A stretch of DNA of 64,000 nucleotides from Iodobacter fluviatilis (GCF_004194535.1 NZ_CP025781.1:1240001-1304000); one strand, 5' to 3'; shown: positions 8,622 through 19,914, counted from the first letter of the stretch. Numbers and translations: made by a program. The notes: generated by a model not told the origin, from the sequence alone.

Positions 8622-10471
8622 ACCCCGTAACGCTCACTCACCACACGCTCAAAGTCGGCAAACATTTGCGTGTCTGATTGCGTGTTATCTGCTAATAATT
8701 CAGCACCATGCACAATACGAATATGCGCATCCAGATTTTTTAATGGGGATTCTGGGTAAACTCGGCTCGCAGCCGCACTGATTTGCATTTCTGCATCGGC
8801 CCATGCAGCTTCCACGGTTTGATTGCAGGAATCGGCTAAATACTTGGCATTGAAAGCCTCGCCAGTCAGGCTGATCAAGCTGGCGTTATGGCTAATGCTA
8901 TTTCCCGGCACCCAATAATGCTCAGAGAGCAGCGGGCCAATGGCTGGGTTATCGGTCAGATAGCCATACTCACGCTCAAAGAAGGCGCGGGTTTGATAAA
9001 CCGCCATATTAGCCAGTAAATAGCCGTGATAAGCCGCGGCCGATTCCTGATTTAAGAGATGAGGAATTGCCAAGAGCGGCCGACCAGCCTGCTCAAAACC
9101 CAATATTTTCATTTCAAACTCACGGGCTAGCGCCAACACGTTTACCGAAGTAAGCTCATCATCGGCAAGCAAATACAAAGCGCGCTCAAAGTAGGGCACC
9201 ACCAAAATATTGCGTTGGTTAAGCGCAGCAAATGGCTGCGTTTTTTCGATACGCATTTTGATCAACTCATCCGGCACCGCTTCGCCAGCCGCATTTTTGG
9301 CATAGCGCTTTAGCCAATCGGCATCTTCTAGCAAGCTATCGCAAAACATCGATTGTGTTTCGGCATAAGCCATAGAGGACGGCGCAAATTCTTGCGAAAA
9401 ACACGGTGAATTTTGGGTGATATTGGCAAAGTGCGCCGCATGGCCCCCTTCATGAAACAGCGTATTAATCGCCCGCGCGCCACTGCCCACCTGATCTGGC
9501 TTAGCATCGGAGGTAAAATTAATCTGCCCCGCTACCCAGCGGCCATCTACATCATAAAATGACGGAATCGGCCCGTGGCAGAAGCCATTTTGATACTTCC
9601 CCTTGCGCTCCAAAAGATCGAGCTGCAAGGTGGCACCACGGTAAGTAATCCCCAGCCCGCAAAAACTATCAACCCAGCGCTGTAAACCCTTGGCAAAAGG
9701 CAGGTATGGATCAAGCTGGCGCGCCACATCACCGCTAATGGTGTAGCGAAAATTCCACGGCAGCAACGCGTCTTTACCGTGTTCTTTTGCCAGCTCATTT
9801 AAGCCGCGCAGATTGGTATCCCGAGTGCGCACTTCAAAATCATCTAAAATAGCAAACAGCGCTTCACTGCTCATTTGCTCATTTTTGCGTACTTTATAAT
9901 CAAAATAATTGGCATAGCCCTGCGCACGTGCAAAGGCATTACGCTGTTTAACGATCTCTAAAAAGCCATTTTCCAATACCCAGTTTTCTAGCCCCGCCAT
10001 CGCATCAAAGGAGCTTTTACGCGCCTCCTCGCTTGGATTGGTCGACATATTTGTCGCCAGCGAGCCTTGGGTGGCTTCAACGCGCTCGCCCTTGTCATTG
10101 ATATGCGTTTGCACATAATCACGCTTTTTAGCAAACAGCTCGGCTTCCATCACAATCAGCTGGCTCATCAAATCACGCGCGGCATCGCTATCGATAATAT
10201 TGCTTTCAAATAGCGCCAACCAGCCGGTTAAGCCGTGTTTTAACGCTTGCGTATCGGCATCGTCCGCGCTTAACTGCGCCAAAGCCGCCCTTACTTCCGC
10301 CAATTTAGCGGGGCTAGAGGTGAAATTTTTATACGCGTCTTCTGCCTTGGCAAAGCCTGCATGATCATCAGAGATTGCCATATAGGTATCCCAAAATAGG
10401 TCTTCTTTGGCTTTATGAACGGCGAGGTAATCACGGTTAAGTGCTGCAAATAGCTGGCGGGCGGCTTCCAT
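8618..10471 (-). CDS. M3-family oligopeptidase
   Basis: Cytoplasmic zinc metallopeptidase of clan MA, family M3 (thimet oligopeptidase/PepF type), expected to trim short peptides. The zinc site is H340-E341-G-G-H344, and Glu371 in YAETQSMF is the probable third ligand. The 617 aa are rich in helix as expected; there is no signal peptide. ggag precedes the ATG at a good distance. The protein differs enough from classical OpdA/PrlC that I give no symbol. It lies downstream of a HAD gene in the same direction but 153 bp away, so is probably transcribed separately. Confidence 0.85.
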   Translation of the reverse strand: MEAARQLFAALNRDYLAVHKAKEDLFWDTYMAISDDHAGFAKAEDAYKNFTSSPAKLAEVRAALAQLSADDADTQALKHGLTGWLALFESNIIDSDAARDLMSQLIVMEAELFAKKRDYVQTHINDKGERVEATQGSLATNMSTNPSEEARKSSFDAMAGLENWVLENGFLEIVKQRNAFARAQGYANYFDYKVRKNEQMSSEALFAILDDFEVRTRDTNLRGLNELAKEHGKDALLPWNFRYTISGDVARQLDPYLPFAKGLQRWVDSFCGLGITYRGATLQLDLLERKGKYQNGFCHGPIPSFYDVDGRWVAGQINFTSDAKPDQVGSGARAINTLFHEGGHAAHFANITQNSPCFSQEFAPSSMAYAETQSMFCDSLLEDADWLKRYAKNAAGEAVPDELIKMRIEKTQPFAALNQRNILVVPYFERALYLLADDELTSVNVLALAREFEMKILGFEQAGRPLLAIPHLLNQESAAAYHGYLLANMAVYQTRAFFEREYGYLTDNPAIGPLLSEHYWVPGNSISHNASLISLTGEAFNAKYLADSCNQTVEAAWADAEMQISAAASRVYPESPLKNLDAHIRIVHGAELLADNTQSDTQMFADFERVVSERYGV

Positions 10472-10624
10472 TGAATCTCCAATCTTCTGTATTTAAGAAA
10501 TTGCAAAAGTTCTGACTTATGCTTTATGTTTATGCCAAGCAAATTACACTAGCCGCTATAAATTTGCCAGTTTGCCTTGGTACAGAAGAGAAATCTGTCG
10601 TAGTTATTCTAAACCGGAATAGAA

Positions 10625-11287
10625 TCAGCTGCTAAACGCACTGCTAGCCAATAAATAACGGCTTCGCTGCGGCAAATCGCGTAGCGAAGTAATGCTTAAA
10701 TCAGCCGCCTGCGCGCCAAAGCTGCCATGGTTTAGCCACACAGTTTTCATGCCTAAGCGCTTGGCCGTTACCAGATTAGCCAGCGTATCTTCCACAAAAA
10801 TACAGCGATTAGCTTTCAACTTAAACTTGCTAATGAGGCGGCGATAGCCATGAATATGTGGCTTGGGGATAAAATCGACATCCTCAACCGCCACCACTGC
10901 GTTAAAACAATCATCAATCCCTAGTGCTAGCATCATGGCCTTGGCGTAATGGCGCGCGCCGTTAGTGAAAAGAATTTTCTCTCCAGGCAAGCGCCGAATG
11001 GCCATTTTTAACCCCGGCATAGGGTGGATCGCCGTTAGCAATTCGCTTAAAGGATGGGTGGCTCGTAAAAAATGCAGGGGATCAATATGCGGATGATGAC
11101 GGCGCAAGCCTAATAAAGTAGCGCCATAACGCCGCCAATAATCAGTACGCAATATGGATGCTAGCTCTGGGCTGAGTGATAAATGCTGGGCTAAATAGGC
11201 CGTCATGGCACGATTAATCACCGGAAAAGCGTGCAAATCGGCATTGTGCAGGGTGTTATCGAGATCGAATATCCAGACTGGTTTCAT
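10625..11287 (-). CDS. HAD-family pyrimidine 5'-nucleotidase-like hydrolase
   Basis: Haloacid dehalogenase phosphatase of subfamily IA, close in pattern to the pyrimidine 5'-nucleotidase group that dephosphorylates nucleoside monophosphates. The nucleophile motif is FDLDNTLHNA with D8 and D10; motif II is FTNGARHYA, and the C-terminal motif FVEDTLANL supplies the magnesium-binding acids. 220 aa, cytoplasmic. No convincing ribosome site precedes the ATG, and a terminator ending the upstream CBS gene abuts the start, so expression may depend on read-through. Substrate is inferred. Confidence 0.82.
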   Translation of the reverse strand: MKPVWIFDLDNTLHNADLHAFPVINRAMTAYLAQHLSLSPELASILRTDYWRRYGATLLGLRRHHPHIDPLHFLRATHPLSELLTAIHPMPGLKMAIRRLPGEKILFTNGARHYAKAMMLALGIDDCFNAVVAVEDVDFIPKPHIHGYRRLISKFKLKANRCIFVEDTLANLVTAKRLGMKTVWLNHGSFGAQAADLSITSLRDLPQRSRYLLASSAFSS

Positions 11288-11297
11288 TGTTTAAACA

Positions 11298-11322
11298 TAA
11301 AAAAGACCAGCATGGCTGGTCT
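11298..11322 (-). terminator. Rho-independent terminator after the CBS gene
   Basis: On the minus strand agaccagc-cat-gctggtct is followed by ttttttatg. The stem is 8 bp and perfect. It ends only 11 bp before the HAD start codon. Confidence 0.85.
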
Positions 11323-11345
11323 GTTTAGGGTGGCCGTATTTAAGC

Positions 11346-11777
11346 TCAAGAATGAATATAGTGCTCTAACTGAGCGATGGTAAATTTCTGCTCGTCGATG
11401 ATTTCTCGCACCAAATCGCCAATCGATAATACCCCTAATACCTTATCCCCATCTAAAACCGGTAAGTGGCGAATCCGTTTTTCACTCATGATCGCCATAC
11501 ATTCATCGATAGTGGCAGATGGCGGCACACACAGTAGCTTACGCGTCATGATTTCTGAGACTGGCGTACCCGCCGAAGTCTTACCCATCAGAATCACTTT
11601 TCTGGCGTAATCTCGTTCGGAGAAAATCCCAACAAGGTGATTTTCTTCCATCACCAACAAAGCACCAATATTTTTTTCTGCAAGCACTTGCAAGGCTTGA
11701 TACACGGAAGCCTGAGGTGTAACTGACAAGATATTATCTATGGCTTTTTCTGCAAGCAGCTGGCGTGCTGTTTTCAT
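11346..11777 (-). CDS. Tandem CBS-domain protein
   Basis: Small (143 aa) protein made of two CBS domains (about 8-65 and 75-135), which bind adenosyl ligands such as AMP, ATP or SAM and act as energy or ligand sensors. GIFSERDYARKV and SEIMTRKLLCV are typical CBS linker patterns; VLSIGDLVREIIDEQ closes the second domain. gggaga stands before the ATG. It has its own terminator, so it is monocistronic. Partner protein unknown; stand-alone CBS pairs of this size often regulate another enzyme or channel. Confidence 0.87.
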   Translation of the reverse strand: MKTARQLLAEKAIDNILSVTPQASVYQALQVLAEKNIGALLVMEENHLVGIFSERDYARKVILMGKTSAGTPVSEIMTRKLLCVPPSATIDECMAIMSEKRIRHLPVLDGDKVLGVLSIGDLVREIIDEQKFTIAQLEHYIHS

Positions 11778-11908
11778 ATGGTCATCTCCCTGATGGCTAG
11801 TACTCTAATTTTAGATGCCAGAGCGCAACATGCAAGGATGACTTAGCTTACTTTTTACAAAAAGACAAGAAAAGGGGATGAAAGCATCACAATCTTAATA
11901 TTTCAATT

Positions 11909-11937
11909 GCTTAGACTAGGAGTCTCCTAGCCTAAGC
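11909..11937 (-). terminator. Strong hairpin after argB
   Basis: gcttagactaggag and ctcctagcctaagc are inverted (13 of 14 pairs) with almost no loop. No T run follows on either strand, so it may be a Rho-assisted terminator or 3' stabiliser for argB, whose stop is 11 bp away. Confidence 0.5.
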
Positions 11938-11947
11938 AGCGTACAAC

Positions 11948-12871
<924 letters not shown>

Positions 12872-12979
12872 TCATCTCTACTGTAGAGACTAAAGGGAGG
12901 CTGCCGCGTAGCAGAATTCTAACAGTCTCAAGCGAGTTAGATGGCAATTTTTGACAAAAATCACCCTACACATAATAAT

Positions 12980-12993
12980 TGAATAAGTATTCA
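12980..12993. promoter_or_regulatory. Candidate TetR operator
   Basis: The palindrome tgaata-ag-tattca lies 20 bp before the tetR-like start codon, in the divergent argB/tetR region. TetR-type repressors of efflux operons usually bind such sites and repress themselves. No footprint evidence; assigned from position and symmetry only. Confidence 0.4.
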
Positions 12994-13012
12994 TTTATTT
13001 AAAAAGTACACA

Positions 13013-13651
13013 ATGCAACCGGAAAACAAACGTTGGGCACGCCGCAAAGAAGCACGCCCTCAGGAAATTTTAGCCGCGGCACTCAAACTCTTTGTAAAAA
13101 AAGGCTTTGCGGCCACCAAAATGGCCGATATCGCCAAGGCCGCTGGAGTGACCTGTGGCACGCCCTATGTCTATTTTTCAAGCAAAGAAGAGATTTTTAA
13201 AGCCGTTGTCCGCGAGCTGTTACTGCCCCAACTGGCGCGTTGTCATGATTTACTGAGCAATTTTCAAGGCAGCTCTGCAGAGCTGCTGCGTGCCATGCTG
13301 CAAACATGGTGGCAGGCCATGGGTGAGAGCGAGTTTTCTGCCATGCCTAAGCTGATGATTGCCGAGGGCAGTAATTTCCCCGAAGTCGCAAAGATTTACC
13401 AAGAAGAATTTGTAAACCCTGGCAATAAAATGCTGCGGCATCTCCTGCAAAGAGGTATCGCCAGCGGCGAGTTTCGCTTGCTCGATATTGATTACGCCAT
13501 CGAAGTAATTTGTGCCCCCATTGTGATGGCCATGCTGATGAAGCATTCGCTGATCAACTGCCTGCCTGACGAGCTGGATCCTGAAAGGTTCATCAACACC
13601 ACGCTCGACCTCCTCCTTAACGGCCTACTAGCCTCACCCAAGGACCATTGA
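13013..13651 (+). CDS. TetR-family repressor of the efflux operon
   Basis: 212 aa one-component regulator. The N-terminal helix-turn-helix domain spans about 10-65 (ILAAALKLFVKKGFAATKMA, then VTCGTPYVYFSSKEEIFKAV), and an all-helical ligand domain follows. It heads the adaptor-permease-TolC genes, with only 3 bp to the adaptor, so it probably represses this operon and responds to a toxic substrate. No Shine-Dalgarno sequence is visible before the ATG; initiation may be leaderless or weak. Ligand unknown. Confidence 0.88.
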   Translation: MQPENKRWARRKEARPQEILAAALKLFVKKGFAATKMADIAKAAGVTCGTPYVYFSSKEEIFKAVVRELLLPQLARCHDLLSNFQGSSAELLRAMLQTWWQAMGESEFSAMPKLMIAEGSNFPEVAKIYQEEFVNPGNKMLRHLLQRGIASGEFRLLDIDYAIEVICAPIVMAMLMKHSLINCLPDELDPERFINTTLDLLLNGLLASPKDH

Positions 13652-13654
13652 AAC

Positions 13655-14734
13655 ATGAATAAAACGATCCCTTTGCTGCTGATTGCTACGGTACTACTCA
13701 GCGCCTGCAAGGAAGAGGCCAAGCCACAGGAAGAAATTCGCCCCGTTCGCACCATCACGCTAGCCTCTCATCCAAGCAGCAACCACGCCGAATTTTCTGG
13801 CGAACTGCACGCTCGTCAAGAAAGTACTTTAGGTTTTCGGATTCCAGGCAAGTTAATCAGCCGCGAAGTCGAGATTGGCAGCGTGGTTAAAGCAGGTGCT
13901 GTACTCGCTAGAATTGATGCTCAAGATATGGCACTGAATGCACTCGCAGCCAAAGCACAAACAGAATCAGCACAAAGCCAACTGACCCAGCTCAAATTAG
14001 ATCTGACCCGCTCTCAAGAGCTACTCGCCAAAAAATTTGTAAGCCAAGCCGAAGTCGATCGCAAGCAAACCGCCGTCATTGGCGCACAAAAATCACTGCA
14101 ACAAGCTCAATCTCAACAGCAACTCGCCCAAAATCAAGCGGGCTATACCACGCTACTAGCCAGTAGCGATGGCGTTATTACCGCCACCTTAGCCGAGCCT
14201 GGCCAAGTCTTAGCCGCAGGCCAGCCGGTGGTGCAATTAGCGAAAGCCGGTGAGGTTGAAGTCTTTATTGACCTACCCGAAGCACGTAGCCACGATTTAA
14301 AATCAGGCCAGCACACCGAGATTAGCTTCTGGGCGCTACCCGGTAAAACTTATAATGGCAAAGTACGTGAAGTATCCCCCGCAGCCGATCCAGTCAGCCG
14401 TACTTACCGCGCCAAAGTGACACTAGAAAAGCCCTCCGCTGATATCCGTCTTGGCATGAGTGCCACGGTAAAAAGCAGCCAAAACAGCGCCACTCAAGCC
14501 AGCACCACGCTGCCACTGACCGCTATCTATGGCAAAGACAAGGGTCAACGCATCTGGCTAGTTGATATGCAAAGCAAACGGGTCAAGAGTGTTGCCGTTG
14601 AAGCCAGCCAATTAGATCGTAACGAGCAAGTACAGGTGAAGGGGCTTAAAGCGGGTGATGTCGTTGTTACCGCCGGTGTGCATCTATTACGCGAAGGGCA
14701 GGCTGTGAAGCTATTGCCTGCACAAGGGGAATAG
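13655..14734 (+). CDS. RND efflux periplasmic adaptor lipoprotein
   Basis: Membrane fusion protein linking an inner-membrane RND pump to a TolC channel. 359 aa with a lipoprotein signal (LLSAC, lipidated Cys18). It has a barrel-sandwich hybrid domain (GFRIPGKLISREVEIGSVV and the returning half LAEPGQVLAAGQPVVQLA), a helical hairpin in between (about 100-155, rich in Gln and Ala), and beta-barrel and membrane-proximal domains. aagga overlaps the end of tetR, so translation is probably coupled. Permease follows after 4 bp. Family HlyD/AcrA; substrate unknown. Confidence 0.92.
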   Translation: MNKTIPLLLIATVLLSACKEEAKPQEEIRPVRTITLASHPSSNHAEFSGELHARQESTLGFRIPGKLISREVEIGSVVKAGAVLARIDAQDMALNALAAKAQTESAQSQLTQLKLDLTRSQELLAKKFVSQAEVDRKQTAVIGAQKSLQQAQSQQQLAQNQAGYTTLLASSDGVITATLAEPGQVLAAGQPVVQLAKAGEVEVFIDLPEARSHDLKSGQHTEISFWALPGKTYNGKVREVSPAADPVSRTYRAKVTLEKPSADIRLGMSATVKSSQNSATQASTTLPLTAIYGKDKGQRIWLVDMQSKRVKSVAVEASQLDRNEQVQVKGLKAGDVVVTAGVHLLREGQAVKLLPAQGE

Positions 14735-14738
14735 CAAC

Positions 14739-17700
14739 ATGAAGCAAAACAAACCAGATTTAGCCAAACAAGGCTTTAATTTATCGGCCTGGGCCTTAAA
14801 GCATCAATCCCTTGTGCTGTATTTAATGGTAGTGCTTTCGCTGGGTGGCATTCTGGCTTACGGCAAACTCGGCATGAAAGAAGATCCAGAGTTCACCTTT
14901 AAAGCGATGGTGGTCAGAAGCTTCTGGCCAGGTGCCAGTGCGCCAGAAATGGAGCAGCAGGTTACCGATAAGCTGGAAGAAGCGCTGCAGGGCATTGCTT
15001 ATATCCACTTCACTAAAAGTTATTCCAGAAGTGGCGAATCGCTGATCACGATTATGCTGCACGAAGATCAAAAAAATAATGTGACCGATGCTTGGTATCA
15101 GGTCAGAAAGCGCATTAACGACGCCAAGAGTAAGCTGCCGCTGGGTGTGGTGGGGCCATTTTTTAATGATGAGTTTGGTGATACCTACGGCAATCTCTAC
15201 GCCTTCACCGGCGATGGCTTCAGCTACCCTGAGCTGAAAAAATATATTGAGCTGGCCCGCACCGAATTACTGCGTATTCCAGATGTAAACAAAGCGCTGC
15301 TGATTGGCCAGCAGGATGAGAAAATCTATGTGGAATACTCCAATGCCAAGCTCGCCAGCTTAGGCATTTCGCCATTTCAAATCAATAAAGTCATTGCCGC
15401 CACCAATACAGTTACCCCAGCTGGTGCAATAGAGGGCAAGGACGAGCACGTATTTTTACGCGTAACTGGCGGTTTTAACGCCGTAGAGCACTTACGCAGT
15501 CTACCGATTACCGTGGCTGGTAAAACCTTTTTGCTAGGCGATATCGCTCAGGTATTTCGCGCCACGATCGATCCCCCCAAACCAAAATGCGCTATCAAGG
15601 GCAAGACGCGGTGGGTTTGGGCATCTCGATGCGTAAAGGGGGTGACGTCGTCAAAATGGGCCAGCAGATTGATGCATCGCTCGTAAAAATCAAAAGTAGC
15701 TTACCCATTGGTATAGAAATCCATACTATTTCTGACCAACCAGCCGTGGTTAAAAACGCCATCCACATCTTCATGAAATCCTTGCTGGAAGCCGTGGTCA
15801 TTGTATTGGCAGTCAGCTTTTTAAGCTTGGGTTGGCGCACCGGTGTTGTAGTGGCCTTATGCATTCCATTGGTACTACTGCTTACCTTCCTTGGCATGAG
15901 TATTTTCAATATCGAGCTCCAAAGGATTTCACTCGGCGCACTGGTGATCGCGCTGGGCTTATTAGTGGACGACGCCATTATTGCGGTTGAAATGATGGCA
16001 CTTAAACTAGAGCAAGGCTGGAGCCGCTTTGAGGCTGCCACCTTTGCCTATACCTCCACCGCATTTCCTATGCTAACCGGCACCTTGATTACCGCAGCAG
16101 GTTTCTTGCCGGTGGGGCTGGCTAAATCGGATGCAGGTGAATACACCTTCTCTATCTTTGCCGTGATCGGAATTGCGCTAGTACTGTCTTGGGTAGTGGC
16201 TGTGGTATTTACCCCCTATATGGGCTATCACCTGCTTCCAGAAACGCCTCGGCATGAAGAACACGATATTTACCAAGGAGGGTTTTATGCACGCTTTCGC
16301 AAGCTAGTAACGTGGTGCGTCACATGGCGAAAGACAGTGATTACTGCCACCCTAGGCGCGTTTCTGCTGGCTGTCGCCACCTTTGCCCTGTTTATCCCGC
16401 AGCAGTTCTTCCCTGCCTCTGCACGCCCCGAGCTGATGGTAGATATGTGGCTACCCTACACCGCCTCTTATGAAGCTACCGAGCGCGAAGTCAAACGCAT
16501 GGAAGCCATCGCCATAAAAGATCCCGATGTCGATCATGTCACCAGCTATATCGGCGTAGGCTCGCCGCGTTACTACCTACCCCTCGATGAGCAAATGCCT
16601 AACCTCAACTTTGGCCAGCTAACGGTAATGACCAAAAACGAAAAGGTACGGGAGAACGTCTACAAACGCCTTGCCCAGAAATTCGCTGATGATTTTCCAC
16701 TGGTACGTGGCCGGGTAACACGCTTAGAGAACGGCCCGCCGGTTGGATATCCAGTGCAGTTCCGTATTAGTGGCACAGATACCGCCGAACTGGGCCGCAT
16801 TGCCAATCAAGTGGCCGATGCGATGCGCAAAAACCCAGACACGCGCCAAGTCCACACTGATTGGGGCGAAAAAGTAAAGGTGATACGTCTACAAACCAAG
16901 CAAGACCGTTTACGCCAACTTGGCTTAACCTCGCAAGAGCTGGCTACTTACTTACAAATGGCCGTATCTGGCATTACCGCCACACAATATCGTGAAGCCG
17001 ATCAGAGTATCGATGTGGTCACCCGTCTCACCAGCGATGAGCGCACACGCCTCGATTTTCTGAAAGATTTGCGCGTACCCCTTCCATCGGGCCAGTTTGT
17101 ACCGCTGTCCCAACTGGCAACTTTGCAGTTAGAGAACGAAGAAAGCTTAATATGGCGACGTAATAGGGTCGCCACACTCACGGTACGTGCCGATGTGGCT
17201 GGCAGCGCCCAAGCGCCTGACGTGAGCAATGCGCTGATGCCTAGAGTGCGTGAAATCGAAGCCAAGCTGCCTCAGGGTTATCATATTGAAACCGGCGGCA
17301 CGCTAGAATCATCTGCCACGGGGCAAGAGTCGATTAATAAAGTCATGCCACTGATGTTGCTAGTCGTCATGACCTTATTAATGCTGCAGCTGCAAAGCAT
17401 TCAGAGAATGATCATGGTGCTGCTCACCGCGCCGCTAGGCCTGATTGGCGTGGCCATTTCCTTACTTTTATTTCAAGCGCCATTTGGGTTTGTGGCTATG
17501 TTGGGCGTGATCGCGCTTTCAGGCATGATTATGCGCAACTCGGTGATTCTGATGGATCAGATTGAGCAAGATCGTGCCGCAGGGGACGATGCTTGGACCG
17601 CCGTCATTGAATCAGCGGTAAGGCGTTTTCGGCCCATTATGCTGACAGCCGCAGCTGCAATCCTCGCAATGATCCCTCTGACTCGGGATACTTTCTGGGG

Positions 17701-17836
17701 CCCAATGGCCATTGCCATTATGGGTGGGCTCTTTGTAGCAACCGTCTTAACTTTATTATTTTTACCGGCTTTATATGCCGCATGGTTCCGCTTAAGCCCA
17801 CCAGAGCGGCCTACAAATATAAAAACATCTACATAA
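14739..17836 (+). pseudogene. RND efflux permease, frameshifted
   Basis: Proton-driven inner-membrane exporter of the AcrB/RND (HAE1-like) family. The reading frame starting at 14739 (after aagggga) holds the first helix and porter half up to GDIAQVFRATIDPP; the rest, from MRYQGQDAVGLG on, reads in the -1 frame and runs to 17836. Joined, the product is about 1031 aa, exactly the family length, with hallmarks such as LVDDAIIAVEMM and both sets of helices. The break lies between the C6 run at 15573-15578 and the AAAA at 15584-15587; one missing base explains it. Either a recent mutation, a sequencing error, or less likely recoding at A-AAA. All other parts look intact. Confidence 0.85.
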
Positions 17837-17866
17837 AACATACAAATTTCGACAAATTAAAATTAG

Positions 17867-17887
17867 CAGGGAGGGGGATTATCTCCC
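17867..17887 (+). terminator. Weak hairpin between permease and TolC genes
   Basis: agggag and ctccct flank a 9-nt loop, followed by a pyrimidine tract (cttccttg). It could attenuate transcription into the tolC-like gene, which starts 120 bp later. Only 6 bp of stem, so tentative. Confidence 0.3.
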
Positions 17888-18006
17888 TCTTCCTTGTATG
17901 ACTTAGATCTGAACAGAAGCCTCTGAGCAAGATAACTGCACTTCAGCCTGTTTTTAAACGCCATTTTGAACAAAATATTCACCCACTCAAAACACCTGAG
18001 ACACCA

Positions 18007-19329
18007 ATGATGAAAAAAACTTTAATTGCTCTGAGCATCGCCATTTTTTCACAACCGCTCTTTGCTGCTGATTTGATCGAATCTTGGAGCGCAGCACAAA
18101 AATATGATGCTAATTTTGCCGCCGCACGCGCAGGGCTAGATGCGGGGCGCGAAAAGATCGAGCAAGGTAAAGCCTTATTACTGCCGCATGTTTCTTTAGC
18201 GGGGAATGCTAATCGGGAGCAATCACGCTACAGCCCAGAAAACCGTGACAGCATCAACTCAAATGGCGAGAGCTATGGCTATAAACTAAGCCTCACCCAG
18301 CCTATTTATCGAGCAGACGCATTTGCAGGTGCCGATCAGCTCAAAAAACAAACTGAACAAGCCGAAGTTATTTTTCGCGTAGCGGAGCAAGACTTAATTT
18401 TGCGCGTAGCTAAAACTTACTTTGAAGTTTTAGGTGCAGAAGAAAAAGTAAAACAAACCACGGCCCAAAAAGAAGCGGTTGCCCAACAACTGGCACAGGC
18501 AAAAAAATCTTTTGAAGTTGGCGTATCGACTATTACCGATACAGATGAAGCTCAGGCACGATTTGATTCGATCACTTCTGCTGAAATTGCTGCGAAAAAT
18601 GATCTAGCCATTAAGCGTAATGCATATGAGCAGCTTACTCAGCTTAATCCAACGGGGTTAAAACCGATTAGCAATCGCCAGCAACCTACCCCACCACAAC
18701 CTAATGATATGGCAGCATGGATACAGCGCAGTGAAAATGGCAGCTTAGTGATTGCAGGTCAGCAATTAGGTTTAGATATTGCCAGCCGAGAAATCGACAA
18801 ATATCGGCTAGAAAGTTCCCCAACTCTTGATTTAGTAGCTGGTTATGGTGATGCTTGGCAATCTGCGGGCATATCCAAATCAGGTGGATTAGATCGCAGC
18901 GGCTCAGGACAAATTGGCTTGCAATTATCCATTCCATTATTTACGGGTGGAGATCGTTCTTCTAAATTACGCGAAGCAATCGCAAAAAAAGAACAACAAC
19001 GCCAAACGGTAGAAGCAAGTCGTAGAGATACAACTCAATTCACCAAGCAAGCTTTTTTAGGCGTAAGTTCCGGCGCTGCACAAATCCTCGCATTGCAACA
19101 AGCTCTTAAATCGAGCGAATCATCATTAGCATCAACTAAATTAGGACGCGAAGTTGGAGTGCGTACTACTATTGATGTACTTAATGCCGAACAAGCCTAT
19201 TTCTCCACCCGTTACGACCTAACAGTAGCCCGCTACACCTATTTGTATGCTCGTTTACAATTAGCCGCGACAAGCGGGGAATTGTCTGAAAAAGATCTAA
19301 ATTCAATAAATATTTGGCTTGGTAATTAA
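18007..19329 (+). CDS. TolC-family outer-membrane efflux channel
   Basis: Outer-membrane component of the tripartite pump encoded by the preceding genes. 440 aa with a signal peptide (cleavage after SQPLFA). Two outer-membrane-efflux-protein repeats are visible, each with a long helix pair (RVAKTYFEVLGAEEKVKQT and the later TKQAFLGVSSGAAQILALQQ) and a short beta part (KLSLTQPIYRADA, GLQLSIPLF). The C-terminal GVRTTIDVLNAEQAYF is a TolC hallmark. TolC itself (about 470 aa) is similar in length. Separated from the permease by 170 bp but co-directional. Confidence 0.92.
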   Translation: MMKKTLIALSIAIFSQPLFAADLIESWSAAQKYDANFAAARAGLDAGREKIEQGKALLLPHVSLAGNANREQSRYSPENRDSINSNGESYGYKLSLTQPIYRADAFAGADQLKKQTEQAEVIFRVAEQDLILRVAKTYFEVLGAEEKVKQTTAQKEAVAQQLAQAKKSFEVGVSTITDTDEAQARFDSITSAEIAAKNDLAIKRNAYEQLTQLNPTGLKPISNRQQPTPPQPNDMAAWIQRSENGSLVIAGQQLGLDIASREIDKYRLESSPTLDLVAGYGDAWQSAGISKSGGLDRSGSGQIGLQLSIPLFTGGDRSSKLREAIAKKEQQRQTVEASRRDTTQFTKQAFLGVSSGAAQILALQQALKSSESSLASTKLGREVGVRTTIDVLNAEQAYFSTRYDLTVARYTYLYARLQLAATSGELSEKDLNSINIWLGN

Positions 19330-19335
19330 GAAAGC

Positions 19336-19364
19336 TTGAATTGTAGCGAATAGATATCCATAAT
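19336..19364 (+). promoter_or_regulatory. Candidate sigma-70 promoter of the H-NS-like gene
   Basis: -35 ttgaat (19336-19341), 17-bp spacer, -10 cataat (19359-19364). The predicted transcript would start near 19371, about 40 nt before the start codon and upstream of its aggag. Confidence 0.5.
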
Positions 19365-19409
19365 CCGTTCGGTGGAGTATCCCAATTTAAAAACCCAAGG
19401 AGAATTACC

Positions 19410-19739
19410 GTGATTGATCTTTCCCCACTGAGCTATAGCGACTTAGTTGAACTGCGCAAGAACCTAGAAGTTGAAATTGTTCGTCGCAAAGAATCAGAAA
19501 AGCAAAACCTGATTGCCGAACTGCAAAACTTGGTTGCTTCTAAAGGCTTCTCATTGTCTGATGTATTGGGCACAAGCAGCGACAAAAAAGCAGCTAAAAA
19601 AGCAGCTTCTACTGCTAAAGCACAATTCCGTAACCCAGCTGATGCAGAACAAACTTGGACTGGCCGTGGCCGTAAGCCACAATGGGCAATTGAATTCTTA
19701 GCCCAAGGTGGTTCATTAGAAGCACTGCGTATCGCCTAA
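19410..19739 (+). CDS. H-NS-family nucleoid protein
   Basis: Small DNA-binding protein (109 aa) that likely bridges AT-rich DNA and silences horizontally acquired genes. The N-terminal half is a coiled oligomerisation domain (VELRKNLEVEIVRRKESEKQ); a Lys/Ala-rich linker follows (about 58-75); the C-terminal DNA-binding motif TWTGRGRKPQW (82-92) is the hallmark of betaproteobacterial H-NS/MvaT-like proteins. Starts with GTG, chosen because aaggag lies 7 bp upstream. Own promoter and terminator, so monocistronic. Confidence 0.92.
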   Translation: MIDLSPLSYSDLVELRKNLEVEIVRRKESEKQNLIAELQNLVASKGFSLSDVLGTSSDKKAAKKAASTAKAQFRNPADAEQTWTGRGRKPQWAIEFLAQGGSLEALRIA

Positions 19740-19914
19740 TTAAGCCTTGTTTTATGAAATAAAGAATAAACCGGCAGCATATTGTTTTACTGAAAATTAT
19801 TTTATATACAGGCACAAAAATTAATTTCTGTGCCTGTATGTAAATACCTCATGCTAAATTAGTATACCCTTGAATACTCTCATTATTTTATAAAACATTG
19901 TGCGCGTATCGCCC

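Noticed and set aside
15573-15590. Programmed -1 frameshifting as the cause of the split RND gene
   Set aside because: Only a lone A-AAA is available, without a classical X-XXY-YYZ site or a clear downstream stimulatory structure; a missing base is simpler.
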